A stretch of 64,000 bases of DNA from Aestuariimicrobium ganziense (GCF_015352975.1 NZ_JACYIZ010000006.1:105936-169935); one strand, 5' to 3'; counted from the stretch's first letter, positions 36,357 through 44,107 are shown. Translations and numbers: made by a program. Notes: generated from the letters alone by a model not told the origin.

Positions 36357-37301
36357 ATGGAACTGCGCGATCTGCCTCTCGACGGTGATCTGACTTGGGC
36401 GGAGCTGTGCCGACACGGCCTTGGTGTCAGCGAAATCAGGCAGCTGCTGAACTCCGGTGAGCTCGTCCGACTGGCTCGCGACGCCTACCTACCTGGCCAT
36501 GTTCTCGACGCTGCACCTGACAGGTTCGCACGTGCGCGGCTGCTGCACCGCCGCACGACGGCCGCCCTGGTCAATCAGTTCGACGGACGCGCCGCCGCCA
36601 GCCATACCAGCGCTGCGGTGCTCCACGAGTTGCCGCTGTGGCGAGCGTCTCTGGACGACGTGCACCTGACCAGGGTCGCCGACCGCAACTCCCGGCATCG
36701 ATCGGGTGCCGTCCTGCACCGCCAGATCCCCGATCAACCACTACAGAACGTCGATGGTGTACTGGCCGTCGGGATCGCCGACGCCATCGTCGGTGTCGGT
36801 CTGCTGGACCGTTCGCCCCACGGCATCGACATGCTGATCGCCGCCGACCACGCCCTGCGACAGCAGTTGGTCACACGTGGTGAACTGGACGAAGCCACCA
36901 CGCGGCATCGGGGGTTCCGGGGGATGTCACGGGTGCACCAGTTGGCCTTCGCCGAGCCACTCCACGAGAGCGCCGGCGAAACGCGACTCGGACTCGCGAC
37001 TCGCCTGCTGGGGCTCGCCTCGACTCCACAGGTTGAGCACATCATCGACGGCGTTCAGTACCGGGTCGATCGTCAGCTGGACGACTGGCCGGTTGTGCTG
37101 GAGATGGACGGTCTGGCCAAGTACGGGGCCGACCCCCTGGAACAGCGTCGTGCTCTTGAGGCGCAGAAGGTCCGGGAAGAGGCGCTGCGCAGCATCGGCT
37201 TGGTCTTCGTCCGCATGCTGTGGGGGCAACTCGGCAATCTGCCGCTGCTGCGACGCCGGATCCACGCTGCCATCGACGAGTGCCGCGCCCGTGTCGCCTG
37301 A
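36357..37301 (+). CDS. AbiEi-like antitoxin-domain protein with DUF559-like C-terminus
   Basis: A 314-residue protein of a type common in actinobacteria. The N-terminal third is a winged-helix like the AbiEi antitoxin (WAELCRHGLGVSEIRQLLNS, ELVRLARDAYLPG). The middle contains AAASHTSAAVLHELPLW, typical of the family. The C-terminus has VVLEMDGLAKYG and LEAQKVREEALRSIGLVFVR, resembling the D/E...E-K...R core of Vsr/DUF559 nucleases. No AbiEii toxin gene adjoins. Codon usage is less GC-biased than in sdh genes and palindromic repeats flank it, which suggests acquisition. Its role is unproven. Confidence 0.7.
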   Translation: MELRDLPLDGDLTWAELCRHGLGVSEIRQLLNSGELVRLARDAYLPGHVLDAAPDRFARARLLHRRTTAALVNQFDGRAAASHTSAAVLHELPLWRASLDDVHLTRVADRNSRHRSGAVLHRQIPDQPLQNVDGVLAVGIADAIVGVGLLDRSPHGIDMLIAADHALRQQLVTRGELDEATTRHRGFRGMSRVHQLAFAEPLHESAGETRLGLATRLLGLASTPQVEHIIDGVQYRVDRQLDDWPVVLEMDGLAKYGADPLEQRRALEAQKVREEALRSIGLVFVRMLWGQLGNLPLLRRRIHAAIDECRARVA

Positions 37302-37374
37302 CAGGTCGGGTCCCCAAACCCCCCAGCACTCGTGAACCGCTGAGCACGACCCCAGCAGGCCCCGAGCCGTTCGC

Positions 37375-37440
37375 TGAGGCACAGGTTGCTGTGCGAGGCA
37401 CAGGCAATTGCCAATGCCCCACGCAGCAGGTTGTGCTTTG
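37375..37440. repeat. 66-nt palindromic repeat, copy 2
   Basis: Same layout as copy 1 with loop CAATTG. The right arm is decayed at its outer end (GTGCTTTG in place of GTGCCTCA) and 19 of 30 positions still pair. It lies 73 nt after the AbiEi-like gene. Confidence 0.85.
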
Positions 37441-37523
37441 GCGCCAGCGATGCCGCCTCGTCCGGCATCTAGACTCAGCGACACGTAGCATCACGCGGTC
37501 AGTACCCAACAGGAGGGCGACCC

Positions 37524-38066
37524 ATGACCGAGGCCACCATCGTGACCGAGGTGCTGGAGCGGCCCGCCCGCCGGCTCGTCCTCAAGCGCAGCAGATCGGC
37601 GGACGACTACTTCAGCTACGTCGACGAGGTCGGCTGCGGCACCAGTGACGCTTCCGCCCCGTGGGACGAACTGGTGCGGATCACTGAGGCCATCGACGAG
37701 CCGGTCGGGCTCTGGTTGCCCGAAGCCATGCGCCCCGCAGGCACCGGCAGCTATGCGCACGGTGTCGAGGTGCCTGCCGACTGGGCAGGCGACCTGCCCG
37801 AAGGGTTCGACGTGATCGACCTGGAGCCGTGCACCTTCATGGCGTTCCAAGGCGAGCCCTCTGACGACGAGGCGTACCGCGAAGCGGGCCCTCGCCCCCA
37901 CAGGGTGAGGCACACCTTGGTGCGTCAAGCACAGGCAATTTCCTGTGCCTCACTCAGCAAGGTGTGCCTCAGTGATAGGTCGCGACGCGATGCCAGGGCG
38001 CATGCGAGGGTTCGCACACCCATGGGGATCCCAGGAGTCCGCCCTCAGATCTCGATGTCCTCGTAG
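37524..38066 (+). pseudogene. Truncated GyrI-like/effector-binding domain gene ending in a palindromic repeat
   Basis: A good ribosome site (AGGAGGG) precedes an ATG. About 125 residues follow the GyrI-like small-molecule-binding fold: RRLVLKRSRSADDYFSYVDE, an acidic helix with WDELVRITEAI, then PCTFMAFQGEPSDDEAYREA. At codon 128 the frame enters repeat copy 3 and then nonsense (ISCASLSKVCLSDRSRRDA...), overlapping the 3' end of the CDF gene antisense. The last helix and strand of the fold are missing. The repeat appears to have inserted into, or replaced, the gene's end. Confidence 0.65.
37906..37971. repeat. 66-nt palindromic repeat, copy 3
   Basis: Best-preserved copy: 26 of 30 arm positions pair and the loop is CAATTT. 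The inner arm differs from copies 1 and 2 (CACCTTG in place of CAGGTTG) and the opposite arm carries the matching change (CAAGGTG), which is compensatory. Confidence 0.87.
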
Positions 38067-38965
38067 CTCTTGGGGTCCTCGATCGGCTCGAGGTGAATGG
38101 TGATCCGCAACTCCGGGTACTGGGCCAGCAGGGCTTCGGTCACCTCTTCGACCGCATCGTGGCCGGCCTGCACCGTCCAGGCCCCGGGCACCAGCATGTG
38201 GCACTCCATGAACCGACGATGACCCGCCTCACGCGTCCGGAGGGCGTGGAAGTCGACGTTGTCTCGCTTGAAGCCCTCGAGCACGGCGCGGATGCCGTCG
38301 TTCTCCTCCTTGGGCAACGACACGTCCATCAGCCCGGCGGTCGACTCGGTGATCAGCTTCCACCCGGTCACCAGGATGTTGATGCCGACCGCGAAGGCCA
38401 CGAGCGCGTCCAACCGGTTCCAGTGGGTGACCCAGACCAGCCCCACGCCGACCAGCACACCGACCGAGGTCCAGACGTCGGTCAGCAGGTGCTTGGCGTC
38501 GGCGACCAGCGTCATCGACCGGTGCCGTCGTCCCTGCCGCAACAGCACCCAGGCCACGCAGCCGTTGACCAGCGAGGCCGCGACCGAGATCAGCAGACCC
38601 ACGCCGACATTCTCCAGCGGCTGCGGTGAGAAGAACCGCTCCACCGAGGTGTACAGGATCACCGCCGCGGCGACGAAGATCATGATCCCCTCGGTGGCGG
38701 CCGAGAAGTACTCGGCCTTGGCGTGGCCGTAGTTGTGGTTCTTGTCCGGGGGCCTGATCGACACCTTCAGCGCCACCAGGGCGACGATCGCCGCCGCCAG
38801 GTTGACCAGCGACTCCGCCGCGTCCGACAGCAGGCCCACCGAACCGGTCACCCACCAGGCACCGCCCTTGAGGAAGATCGTGACGAGGGCTGCCGCGATC
38901 GACAACCACGCGAACTTGCTCAGGTCGACCGGGGCGCTGCGGACGTGCATGGACGGACTGCTCAC
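38045..38965 (-). CDS. Cation diffusion facilitator (CDF) family metal transporter
   Basis: A proton-coupled divalent metal exporter of 306 residues with six membrane helices. Helix 2 carries SDAAESLVN and helix 5 carries the H-x3-D site in KHLLTDVWTSVG. The cytoplasmic C-terminal domain has HRRFMECHMLVPG and HDAVEEVTEALLAQYP. Metal choice (Zn, Fe or Mn) is not evident. The GTG was chosen because CACACT lies 7 nt upstream; an ATG 5 codons later is possible. A start further out would overlap the divergent patatin gene. Confidence 0.9.
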   Translation of the reverse strand: MSSPSMHVRSAPVDLSKFAWLSIAAALVTIFLKGGAWWVTGSVGLLSDAAESLVNLAAAIVALVALKVSIRPPDKNHNYGHAKAEYFSAATEGIMIFVAAAVILYTSVERFFSPQPLENVGVGLLISVAASLVNGCVAWVLLRQGRRHRSMTLVADAKHLLTDVWTSVGVLVGVGLVWVTHWNRLDALVAFAVGINILVTGWKLITESTAGLMDVSLPKEENDGIRAVLEGFKRDNVDFHALRTREAGHRRFMECHMLVPGAWTVQAGHDAVEEVTEALLAQYPELRITIHLEPIEDPKSYEDIEI

Positions 38966-38989
38966 GCCAGACAGTGTGGCACTGCGGCG

Positions 38990-38995
38990 TACTCT
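38990..38995 (+). promoter_or_regulatory. -10 hexamer TACTCT for patatin gene
   Basis: TACTCT ends exactly 7 nt before the ATG of the patatin gene. The intervening GGAGAAC could act as a weak ribosome site in a longer transcript, but spacing fits a leaderless start. Confidence 0.45.
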
Positions 38996-39002
38996 GGAGA
39001 AC

Positions 39003-40523
39003 ATGGCCTCGTCAGTCTGGAATGGTCTTCCCCGCCTGCCGTGGAACCGGCATCCCGACGTGGTCGAGGGGCTGGTGCTCTCCGGCGGAGGCTCGCGCGC
39101 CAGTTTCCAGATCGGGGCCCTGCGCTACCTCTACGACGTGGTCGGCATCAAGCCCCAGGTGGTGGTCGGCACCTCGGCCGGCTCGATCCTGGGAGCGATG
39201 ATCGCCCAGCACGCCGACCCGGACGACCAGGCCCAGGCGGTGCGCACCATCGAGCGCCTCTGGTACGGCATGGACCAGCAGTCCGACATGTTCACCGAAC
39301 GCCCCTGGTTCACCCGGCTGCGCCGCCGCGGCACCGACTGGATGGCGCTGCTGCAGCGCGAGGCGGCTCGTCCGGCACCCAGTTGGTCACTGCCCCGACT
39401 CAACGTCCCGTTCCTCAGCCGGGACGAGGACGCCGACCCCGCCGAGCACCCCGACTCGTCCGTCGTGGGCGAACAGACCGCCGACCCCGAGGAACTCACC
39501 GGACAGGCCGAGACCCTGCGCCTGGCCATGGACGACACCGTGCCCACCGGCCTGGGTTGGACCCCGTCGATGGCGATGGGGTTGATGAGCATGCTGCCGA
39601 GGCTCCGCGGGGCCTCGGGTGACCTGTCGCTGATCCTGCGCGGCGCCGACGCCACCCGCTCGATGTACCACCCGGGCCCGATCCTCGCGGCCCTGCTCGA
39701 CCCCGAGGTGTTCGCCGCCGACGCCGTGTCGCGCTCGGGCATCACCGCCCGCTTCGCGATCGTCGGCCTGCACTCGGGTGCGCTGCACTTCATGCGTGAG
39801 GACGGCCGGATCGTCGACCGCGACGACCGGCTGCTGTCCGACGACGTGCACGACGTGTCGCGCGGCGTGCTGGCCTCGTGCTCGATCCCCGCCGTGTTCC
39901 GCCCGGTCGAGATCGGCGGCGAGTGGTACATCGACGGTGGCACCCGCGAGTACCTGCCCGCCGAGATGGCGATCGGACACCTCGGCGCCAGCCGCTGCTA
40001 CGTGGTGAGTTCGGGCGCCACCGGGCTGCAGCCGGCCACCGGCTTCGACACCAAGTCGATGCTCACCGTGATGATGCGGGCCACCGAGATCCTGTCAGAC
40101 GAGGGCTCACGCGACGAGGTCGCCTATGCCCGCAACGCCGGTGCCATGGTGATCGAGCCCGAGTTCAACGTGCACGACCCGCTCACTGTCGACCCCGGAC
40201 TGATCAGGATCGCCCGCGACTACGGCTGGCTGCGCGCTGCCGAAGCCCACCTCGAACTGAGCCGAGCCGAGCGCTCCATCCACCGCGAGATCATCGAACT
40301 GCGCTGCCACGCACACACCCTAGAGGCAGCACGGCTCGCCGCCCGGAAGTCACTGGATGAGCCCGACACCCTCGACGAACTCGCCGAGGTCAAGACCCGG
40401 ATCCGCCACCTGCTCACCCGGGTCAGGCCCGAGGTGCTGCCCGAGGACGCCGAGCAGTGGTGGCAGTCGGCCGAGGCCCACCCGCGTGCGGCCTCAGAGC
40501 ATGTCGCGCAACTCGGCGACTGA
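39003..40523 (+). CDS. Patatin-like phospholipase family protein
   Basis: A 506-residue serine acyl hydrolase. VLSGGGSRASFQIGAL near residue 25 forms the oxyanion hole, VVVGTSAGSILG carries nucleophile Ser58, and IDGGTREYLP near residue 310 carries the catalytic Asp of the Ser-Asp dyad. An acidic insertion (about residues 140-180) and a long helical C-terminal tail (from about 400) are extra to the core. There is no signal peptide, so it probably acts on membrane lipids from the cytoplasm. The physiological substrate is unknown. Confidence 0.85.
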   Translation: MASSVWNGLPRLPWNRHPDVVEGLVLSGGGSRASFQIGALRYLYDVVGIKPQVVVGTSAGSILGAMIAQHADPDDQAQAVRTIERLWYGMDQQSDMFTERPWFTRLRRRGTDWMALLQREAARPAPSWSLPRLNVPFLSRDEDADPAEHPDSSVVGEQTADPEELTGQAETLRLAMDDTVPTGLGWTPSMAMGLMSMLPRLRGASGDLSLILRGADATRSMYHPGPILAALLDPEVFAADAVSRSGITARFAIVGLHSGALHFMREDGRIVDRDDRLLSDDVHDVSRGVLASCSIPAVFRPVEIGGEWYIDGGTREYLPAEMAIGHLGASRCYVVSSGATGLQPATGFDTKSMLTVMMRATEILSDEGSRDEVAYARNAGAMVIEPEFNVHDPLTVDPGLIRIARDYGWLRAAEAHLELSRAERSIHREIIELRCHAHTLEAARLAARKSLDEPDTLDELAEVKTRIRHLLTRVRPEVLPEDAEQWWQSAEAHPRAASEHVAQLGD

Positions 40524-40600
40524 GTCCACCACCAGGCTGGGCCGGTAGGGATAGCGCTAGAGGTCCTTGCGGCCGGAGATGCCGGGCCAGGTCTCGGTCG
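40494..40600 (-). pseudogene. Possible HAD-family hydrolase C-terminal remnant
   Basis: The minus strand reads ETWPGISGRKDL, a TAG, then RYPYRPSLVVDSVAELRDML and TGA. This resembles the end of HAD-type phosphatases (R-P-x-L-V-V-D-S-x-x-E-L), but it is short and overlaps the patatin 3' end. Weak evidence. Confidence 0.3.
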
Positions 40601-40631
40601 TCCGGCGGCCTCGCCCCGCTAGGATTGCCGA

Positions 40632-40704
40632 GCCCCTATAGCTCAGCTGGCAGAGCAGTGGACTTTTAATCCATGGGTCGCGGGTTCGAGCCCCGCTGGG
40701 GGCA
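40632..40704 (+). tRNA. tRNA-Lys (anticodon TTT)
   Basis: A 73-nt cloverleaf: acceptor GCCCCTA paired with TGGGGGC, discriminator A, anticodon stem TGGA/TCCA with loop CTTTTAA, and T-arm GCGGGTTCGAGCCCCGC. CCA is not encoded. A protein gene begins one base after the discriminator. Confidence 0.95.
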
Positions 40705-40705
40705 C

Positions 40706-41413
40706 GTGTCCCCCGAAACGCTGCGTGGCGTGCTGATCATCCTGGGCGTCGGTCTGGTCGTGCTGACGATCGCCGCAACCCTCGACCGGCGCAGCGCCCG
40801 CCGAGCCGATCGTGCGTTGCAGCAGGTGCCCGACCTGCCGGGCGCGGACGAGTCGGACGCCCCGGCAGCTCCCCCACCCACCCCCGAGTACGTCTCGTCC
40901 GAACAGGCCCACCGACCCGGGGCAGACACCGCGCTCACCGACGAGCAGCGTGCCCGGGTCGAGGCACTGCGCGACGGCTCAGAAGACGTGGTCGAGGTTT
41001 CGGCGCAACTGCCCGATCCGCGGCTGGCCAACAGCGGCGGCACCTTGGTCGCCTTCCAAGCACGGGTGCTCTCGTGCCCCGAGGGCATCGGTTCGGCGCG
41101 TGAGGTGATGCAGACCCTCGAGCGGGCCGCCCGCGACAAGACACCGGTCGTTCTGCTGGCGCCCACCATCGACGTCGAGGTGGTCGACCTGCTGGTGGTC
41201 AACACTGCGCGCGGCACCCTCGAAGGGGGTGCGGTCATCGTCGGCGCCGGTGACTGCCTGCAGGTGGCCGAGTCGCTGGGTGGGCACGCCGTCGGACGCG
41301 CCGACCTGCAGAGCGGCTACGTGCCGCACAGCGCCTACGGCACGGCCTCGGTCCTGGTGGTCGACCAGGCCGTCGCTCGCTTCGTCCCCGTGCCGGGCGA
41401 GGTTCAAGCCTGA
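40706..41413 (+). CDS. Membrane-anchored protein with GroEL apical-domain-like region
   Basis: A 235-residue protein with one N-terminal membrane helix (about residues 6-25), an Ala/Pro/Asp-rich linker (40-75) and a globular C-terminal part. Residues 115-225 run parallel to the GroEL apical domain: VLSCPEGIGSAREVMQTLER like the K-I-S-x-I-R-E-x-L-P-x-L-E helix, then KTPVVLLAPTIDVEVVDLLV, VNTARGTLEGGAVIVGAG and LGGHAVG. The equatorial and intermediate domains are absent. It may bind polypeptides outside the membrane; that is inference. The GTG lies immediately after tRNA-Lys, so the mRNA may begin by tRNA processing. Confidence 0.55.
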   Translation: MSPETLRGVLIILGVGLVVLTIAATLDRRSARRADRALQQVPDLPGADESDAPAAPPPTPEYVSSEQAHRPGADTALTDEQRARVEALRDGSEDVVEVSAQLPDPRLANSGGTLVAFQARVLSCPEGIGSAREVMQTLERAARDKTPVVLLAPTIDVEVVDLLVVNTARGTLEGGAVIVGAGDCLQVAESLGGHAVGRADLQSGYVPHSAYGTASVLVVDQAVARFVPVPGEVQA

Positions 41414-41748
41414 ACTGTCGATGGAGACTTCACCTGAGCTGTGAACTCTCACAATCACGGGCCCTGACTCGACGCTTCCTGAGAGTTCGGCAGTTACTTC
41501 TTCACAGTCGACACCGTCAGGGGTCGCTGTCAGTCCTTGTCACGCGCAGGTGCGACACCGACGAGCAGACAGCTCAGCCTGAGCGAATCACACAGATGTA
41601 GTTTTCTCGCACCCTCCGGCGTGTCGGCTTGCGGTCTAATGCGCCACCCAATTTGTCGGCTTGTGGCGGTAGGGGGCCCGACCTAGATTCCGACCCGTTG
41701 GACAAGCCATGACGTCCCAGCGACCGCTGGGCATCGGAGGGATCCCAG
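41414..41748. other. Intergenic region with inverted repeat, direct repeats and promoter
   Basis: No gene was found. GAACTCTCA (41443-41451) and TGAGAGTTC (41480-41488) form a perfect 9-bp inverted repeat with a 28-nt spacer. TGTCGGCTTG occurs twice in direct orientation (41622-41631 and 41654-41663), 32 bp or about three helical turns apart, the second copy touching the -35. These look like regulator sites for the downstream cell-wall gene. Confidence 0.5.
41661..41689 (+). promoter_or_regulatory. Promoter of the SH3-repeat gene
   Basis: TTGTGG (41661-41666), a 17-bp spacer and TAGATT (41684-41689) form a good sigma-A-type promoter, giving a leader of about 50 nt that includes the GGAGGGAT ribosome site. 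Confidence 0.55.
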
Positions 41749-43107
41749 ATGAACAAGCCGCTTCGAGGTCTACGCGCCTTCGCAGCCAGCATCTCGCTCG
41801 CGACCGCGCTGACCACGGCCGGCCTGGTGGTGGGGCCCTTGGCCGACGCCCAGTTCGGCACCGTGAGTGCTGTCACCGCCGTGAACGTCCGCTCGACCCC
41901 GTCGACCAGCGGCAAGATCCTCACCGTTCTCTACAAGGGCAGCAAGGCCACCCAGACCGGCTCGACCAAGAACGGCTGGGTACCGGTGCAGGTCAACGGC
42001 ATCAAGGGCTGGGTCTCGCAGAACTACCTGATCGGCGCACGGGCCACCGCTGACGCGCCCGCCAGCACCAGCGGCAGCCGGGCCACCCTGGTCACGCTCG
42101 CGCCGGTCAACGTGCGCACCGGGCCCTCGACCGCCTACCGGTCGATCACCGTGCTCGCGAAGGGCACCAAGGTGAGCCCGACCGGACTCGTGGCGAAGGG
42201 CTGGACCCAGGTCACGCTGCGCGACCAGCGGGTCTGGATCTCGACCGCCTGGCTCGGCGATGCCGCCACCTCGTCCACCTCGACCTCGACTCCCAAGACC
42301 TCGGGCGAGACCGCGAGGGCGACCGCCGACCTGCTGGTGCGTTCGTCCCCCGGACGCAACTTCACCACCCTCGGCGAGATCCCCCGTGGCACCGTGCTCG
42401 ACCTCACCGGCCTGGTGGAGCCCGGCGTGGCCCAGGTGGTCTGGCGCGGCGAGTACCGCTGGGTGAACGCCAACTACCTCGTCTCGGTCAGCACCAATCC
42501 GGCCCCGGCGGTGCCGAAGGTTCCGGTCGCCATCGGCACGCAGTACTCGACGGCCACCTGGCTCAGCATCCGCTCCAGCTCCAGTTCCAGCGCCTACGTG
42601 ATCACCGACGTGCCCTTCGGCACCGCCCTCAAGGTCACCGGCACCGTGGCCAACGGCCGCGCAGAGATCGTCTGGAACGGCGCCTCGCGCTGGGTCACCG
42701 CGCAGTACCTCAGCGCCAACCCGCCGCTGGGCCAGAACCTGGGCTGGAGCAGTGGCCTCGACGGGCTGACCCCCCGCGCCAAGGTCGTGGTGGCCGAGGC
42801 ACGTGAGAAGTTCCCCTTCATCCTGACCATCTACGGCGTGCGCCAGGACCCGCTGCCCGACCATCCGTCGGGACGCGCGGTCGACCTGATGATCCCCAGT
42901 TGGAGCACCTCGGCCGGCAACGCCCGCGGCTGGGAGGTCGCCACCTACTACCGCGCCAACGCCAAGCGACTGGGCATCCAGTACATCATCTGGGACCAGA
43001 AGATCTGGAACGTCACCCGTGACGCCGAGGGCTGGCGCCTGATGGCCGACCGTGGCGGTTCCACCGCGAACCACAAGGATCACGTGCACATCACTGTGCA
43101 GCCCTGA
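41749..43107 (+). CDS. Secreted protein with four SH3 repeats and an ARB_07466-like domain
   Basis: A 452-residue exported protein. A signal peptide spans about residues 1-34. Four bacterial SH3 repeats follow, at about 38-95, 105-165, 185-245 and 260-323, recognised by VNVRSTPS, VNVRTGPS, LLVRSSPG and LSIRSSSS and by closing GWVSQNYL, VWISTAWL, RWVNANYL and RWVTAQYL. The C-terminus (about 340-452) has LPDHPSGRAVDLMIPSW and HKDHVHITV, matching the ARB_07466 domain, a metallopeptidase-like fold with His/Asp ligands. Probably a cell-wall-binding peptidoglycan enzyme. Confidence 0.85.
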   Translation: MNKPLRGLRAFAASISLATALTTAGLVVGPLADAQFGTVSAVTAVNVRSTPSTSGKILTVLYKGSKATQTGSTKNGWVPVQVNGIKGWVSQNYLIGARATADAPASTSGSRATLVTLAPVNVRTGPSTAYRSITVLAKGTKVSPTGLVAKGWTQVTLRDQRVWISTAWLGDAATSSTSTSTPKTSGETARATADLLVRSSPGRNFTTLGEIPRGTVLDLTGLVEPGVAQVVWRGEYRWVNANYLVSVSTNPAPAVPKVPVAIGTQYSTATWLSIRSSSSSSAYVITDVPFGTALKVTGTVANGRAEIVWNGASRWVTAQYLSANPPLGQNLGWSSGLDGLTPRAKVVVAEAREKFPFILTIYGVRQDPLPDHPSGRAVDLMIPSWSTSAGNARGWEVATYYRANAKRLGIQYIIWDQKIWNVTRDAEGWRLMADRGGSTANHKDHVHITVQP

Positions 43108-43122
43108 CCGGGGAAGGTGACA

Positions 43123-43158
43123 CCGGCCGTGGCGGACGAGGTCGGCCGTCACGGCCGG
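43123..43158. terminator. GC-rich hairpin after the SH3-repeat gene
   Basis: CCGGCCGTG and CACGGCCGG form a perfect 9-bp stem with an 18-nt loop, beginning 16 nt after the stop. There is no clear T-run, so it is a candidate rather than a classic intrinsic terminator. Confidence 0.4.
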
Positions 43159-43206
43159 TCGGCATTTGGTCAGGCACCGCGGCTGTCCCCTACCATGGGG
43201 GCGCTG

Positions 43207-43279
43207 GTCCCCATCGTCTAGCGGCCTAGGACTCCGCCCTTTCAAGGCGGCAGCGCGGGTTCGAATCCCGTTGGGGATA
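43207..43279 (+). tRNA. tRNA-Glu (anticodon TTC)
   Basis: A 73-nt cloverleaf: acceptor GTCCCCA with TGGGGAT (one G-T closing pair), discriminator A, anticodon stem CCGCC/GGCGG with loop CTTTCAA, and T-loop GTTCGAATC. CCA is not encoded. Confidence 0.95.
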
Positions 43280-43294
43280 CGTATCATTTCGTCC

Positions 43295-43768
43295 ATGACG
43301 CACGTGTGGCAGGACTGGGCGGGAACGTGGCGGGGTCGCGGTGACGGCGAGTACCCCACAATCGACGACTTCGCCTGGACCGAGGAGTTGGTGATCGCCC
43401 CCGTCCCGGGACGACCGCTGGCGTTGTGGACGAGCCGCACCCGCGACGAGGTCTCCGGCGACCCTCGCCACTCCGAGACCGGTTACCTCAGGCGCACGCC
43501 CTCCGGCGTGCAGTTGGTGCTGGCCCACGCCTTCGGGGCGACCGAGATCGCCGAGGGCAGCGGCGACGAGCACCGCATCGATCTGGTGGCGGGTCCCCTG
43601 CCCAGCGTGCCCGGTGGCAAGCCGATCGATGGGGTGGAGCGACACTACGAACGCGAGGGCGACCAGATCCGCTACACGCTGGCGATGGCCGCGGTCGGGG
43701 TCGAGATGTCGCACCACCTGGGGGCGGTGCTGCGCCGATTGGCGAACCCCGAAGACGGCACGCTATAG
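43295..43768 (+). CDS. Nitrobindin-like heme-binding (FABP-fold) protein
   Basis: A 157-residue beta-barrel protein. The N-terminal signature GTWRGRGDGEYPTIDDFAWTEE (positions 11-32, written here in outline only: GTWRG, GEYPTI, F-x-W-x-E-E) is the nitrobindin/THAP4-domain pattern, then HSETGYLRR near 72 and a C-terminal HHLGAVLRRL with the likely haem-coordinating His. These proteins bind ferric haem and react with NO or peroxynitrite. The ATG is only 15 nt after tRNA-Glu, and no ribosome site fits between them. Full family length. Confidence 0.85.
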   Translation: MTHVWQDWAGTWRGRGDGEYPTIDDFAWTEELVIAPVPGRPLALWTSRTRDEVSGDPRHSETGYLRRTPSGVQLVLAHAFGATEIAEGSGDEHRIDLVAGPLPSVPGGKPIDGVERHYEREGDQIRYTLAMAAVGVEMSHHLGAVLRRLANPEDGTL

Positions 43769-43820
43769 TTTCCAAGCCGCCAGAGATGGCGGCGGTCTTG
43801 GTCTGGGAGAACAGGCCCAA

Positions 43821-43894
43821 GGCCCCGTAGCGCAGTTGGTTAGCGCGCCGCCCTGTCACGGCGGAGGTCGCGGGTTCGAGTCCCGTCGGGGTCG
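43821..43894 (+). tRNA. tRNA-Asp (anticodon GTC)
   Basis: A 74-nt cloverleaf: acceptor GGCCCCG with CGGGGTC, discriminator G (identity base for Asp), anticodon stem CCGCC/GGCGG with loop CTGTCAC, T-loop GTTCGAGTC. CCA is not encoded. Confidence 0.96.
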
Positions 43895-43933
43895 CGAGGC
43901 GATGGGTGGACGATCCACCCCGCCCCACCACCA

Positions 43934-44007
43934 GGCCAGGTAGCTCAGTTGGTAGCAGCGTTCGCCTGAAAAGTGAAAGGTCGCCGGTTCGAACCCGGCC
44001 CTGGCCA
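43934..44007 (+). tRNA. tRNA-Phe (anticodon GAA)
   Basis: A 74-nt cloverleaf: acceptor GGCCAGG with CCTGGCC, discriminator A, anticodon stem TTCGC/GTGAA with loop CTGAAAA, T-loop GTTCGAACC. It lies 39 nt after tRNA-Asp, probably cotranscribed. Confidence 0.95.
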
Positions 44008-44107
44008 CGTCTGAGGCAGCACCCACGACATCGCGGGGGCTGCCTTCGTCGTCTGTGAGGTCCGCACTGCCCGTAGAGTGGGGCCAGTTCGACACCAGGA
44101 GACCAGC

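Noticed and set aside
38966..39004. Upstream start for the CDF transporter gene
   Set aside because: It would overlap the divergent patatin start and add a basic peptide with no family similarity.
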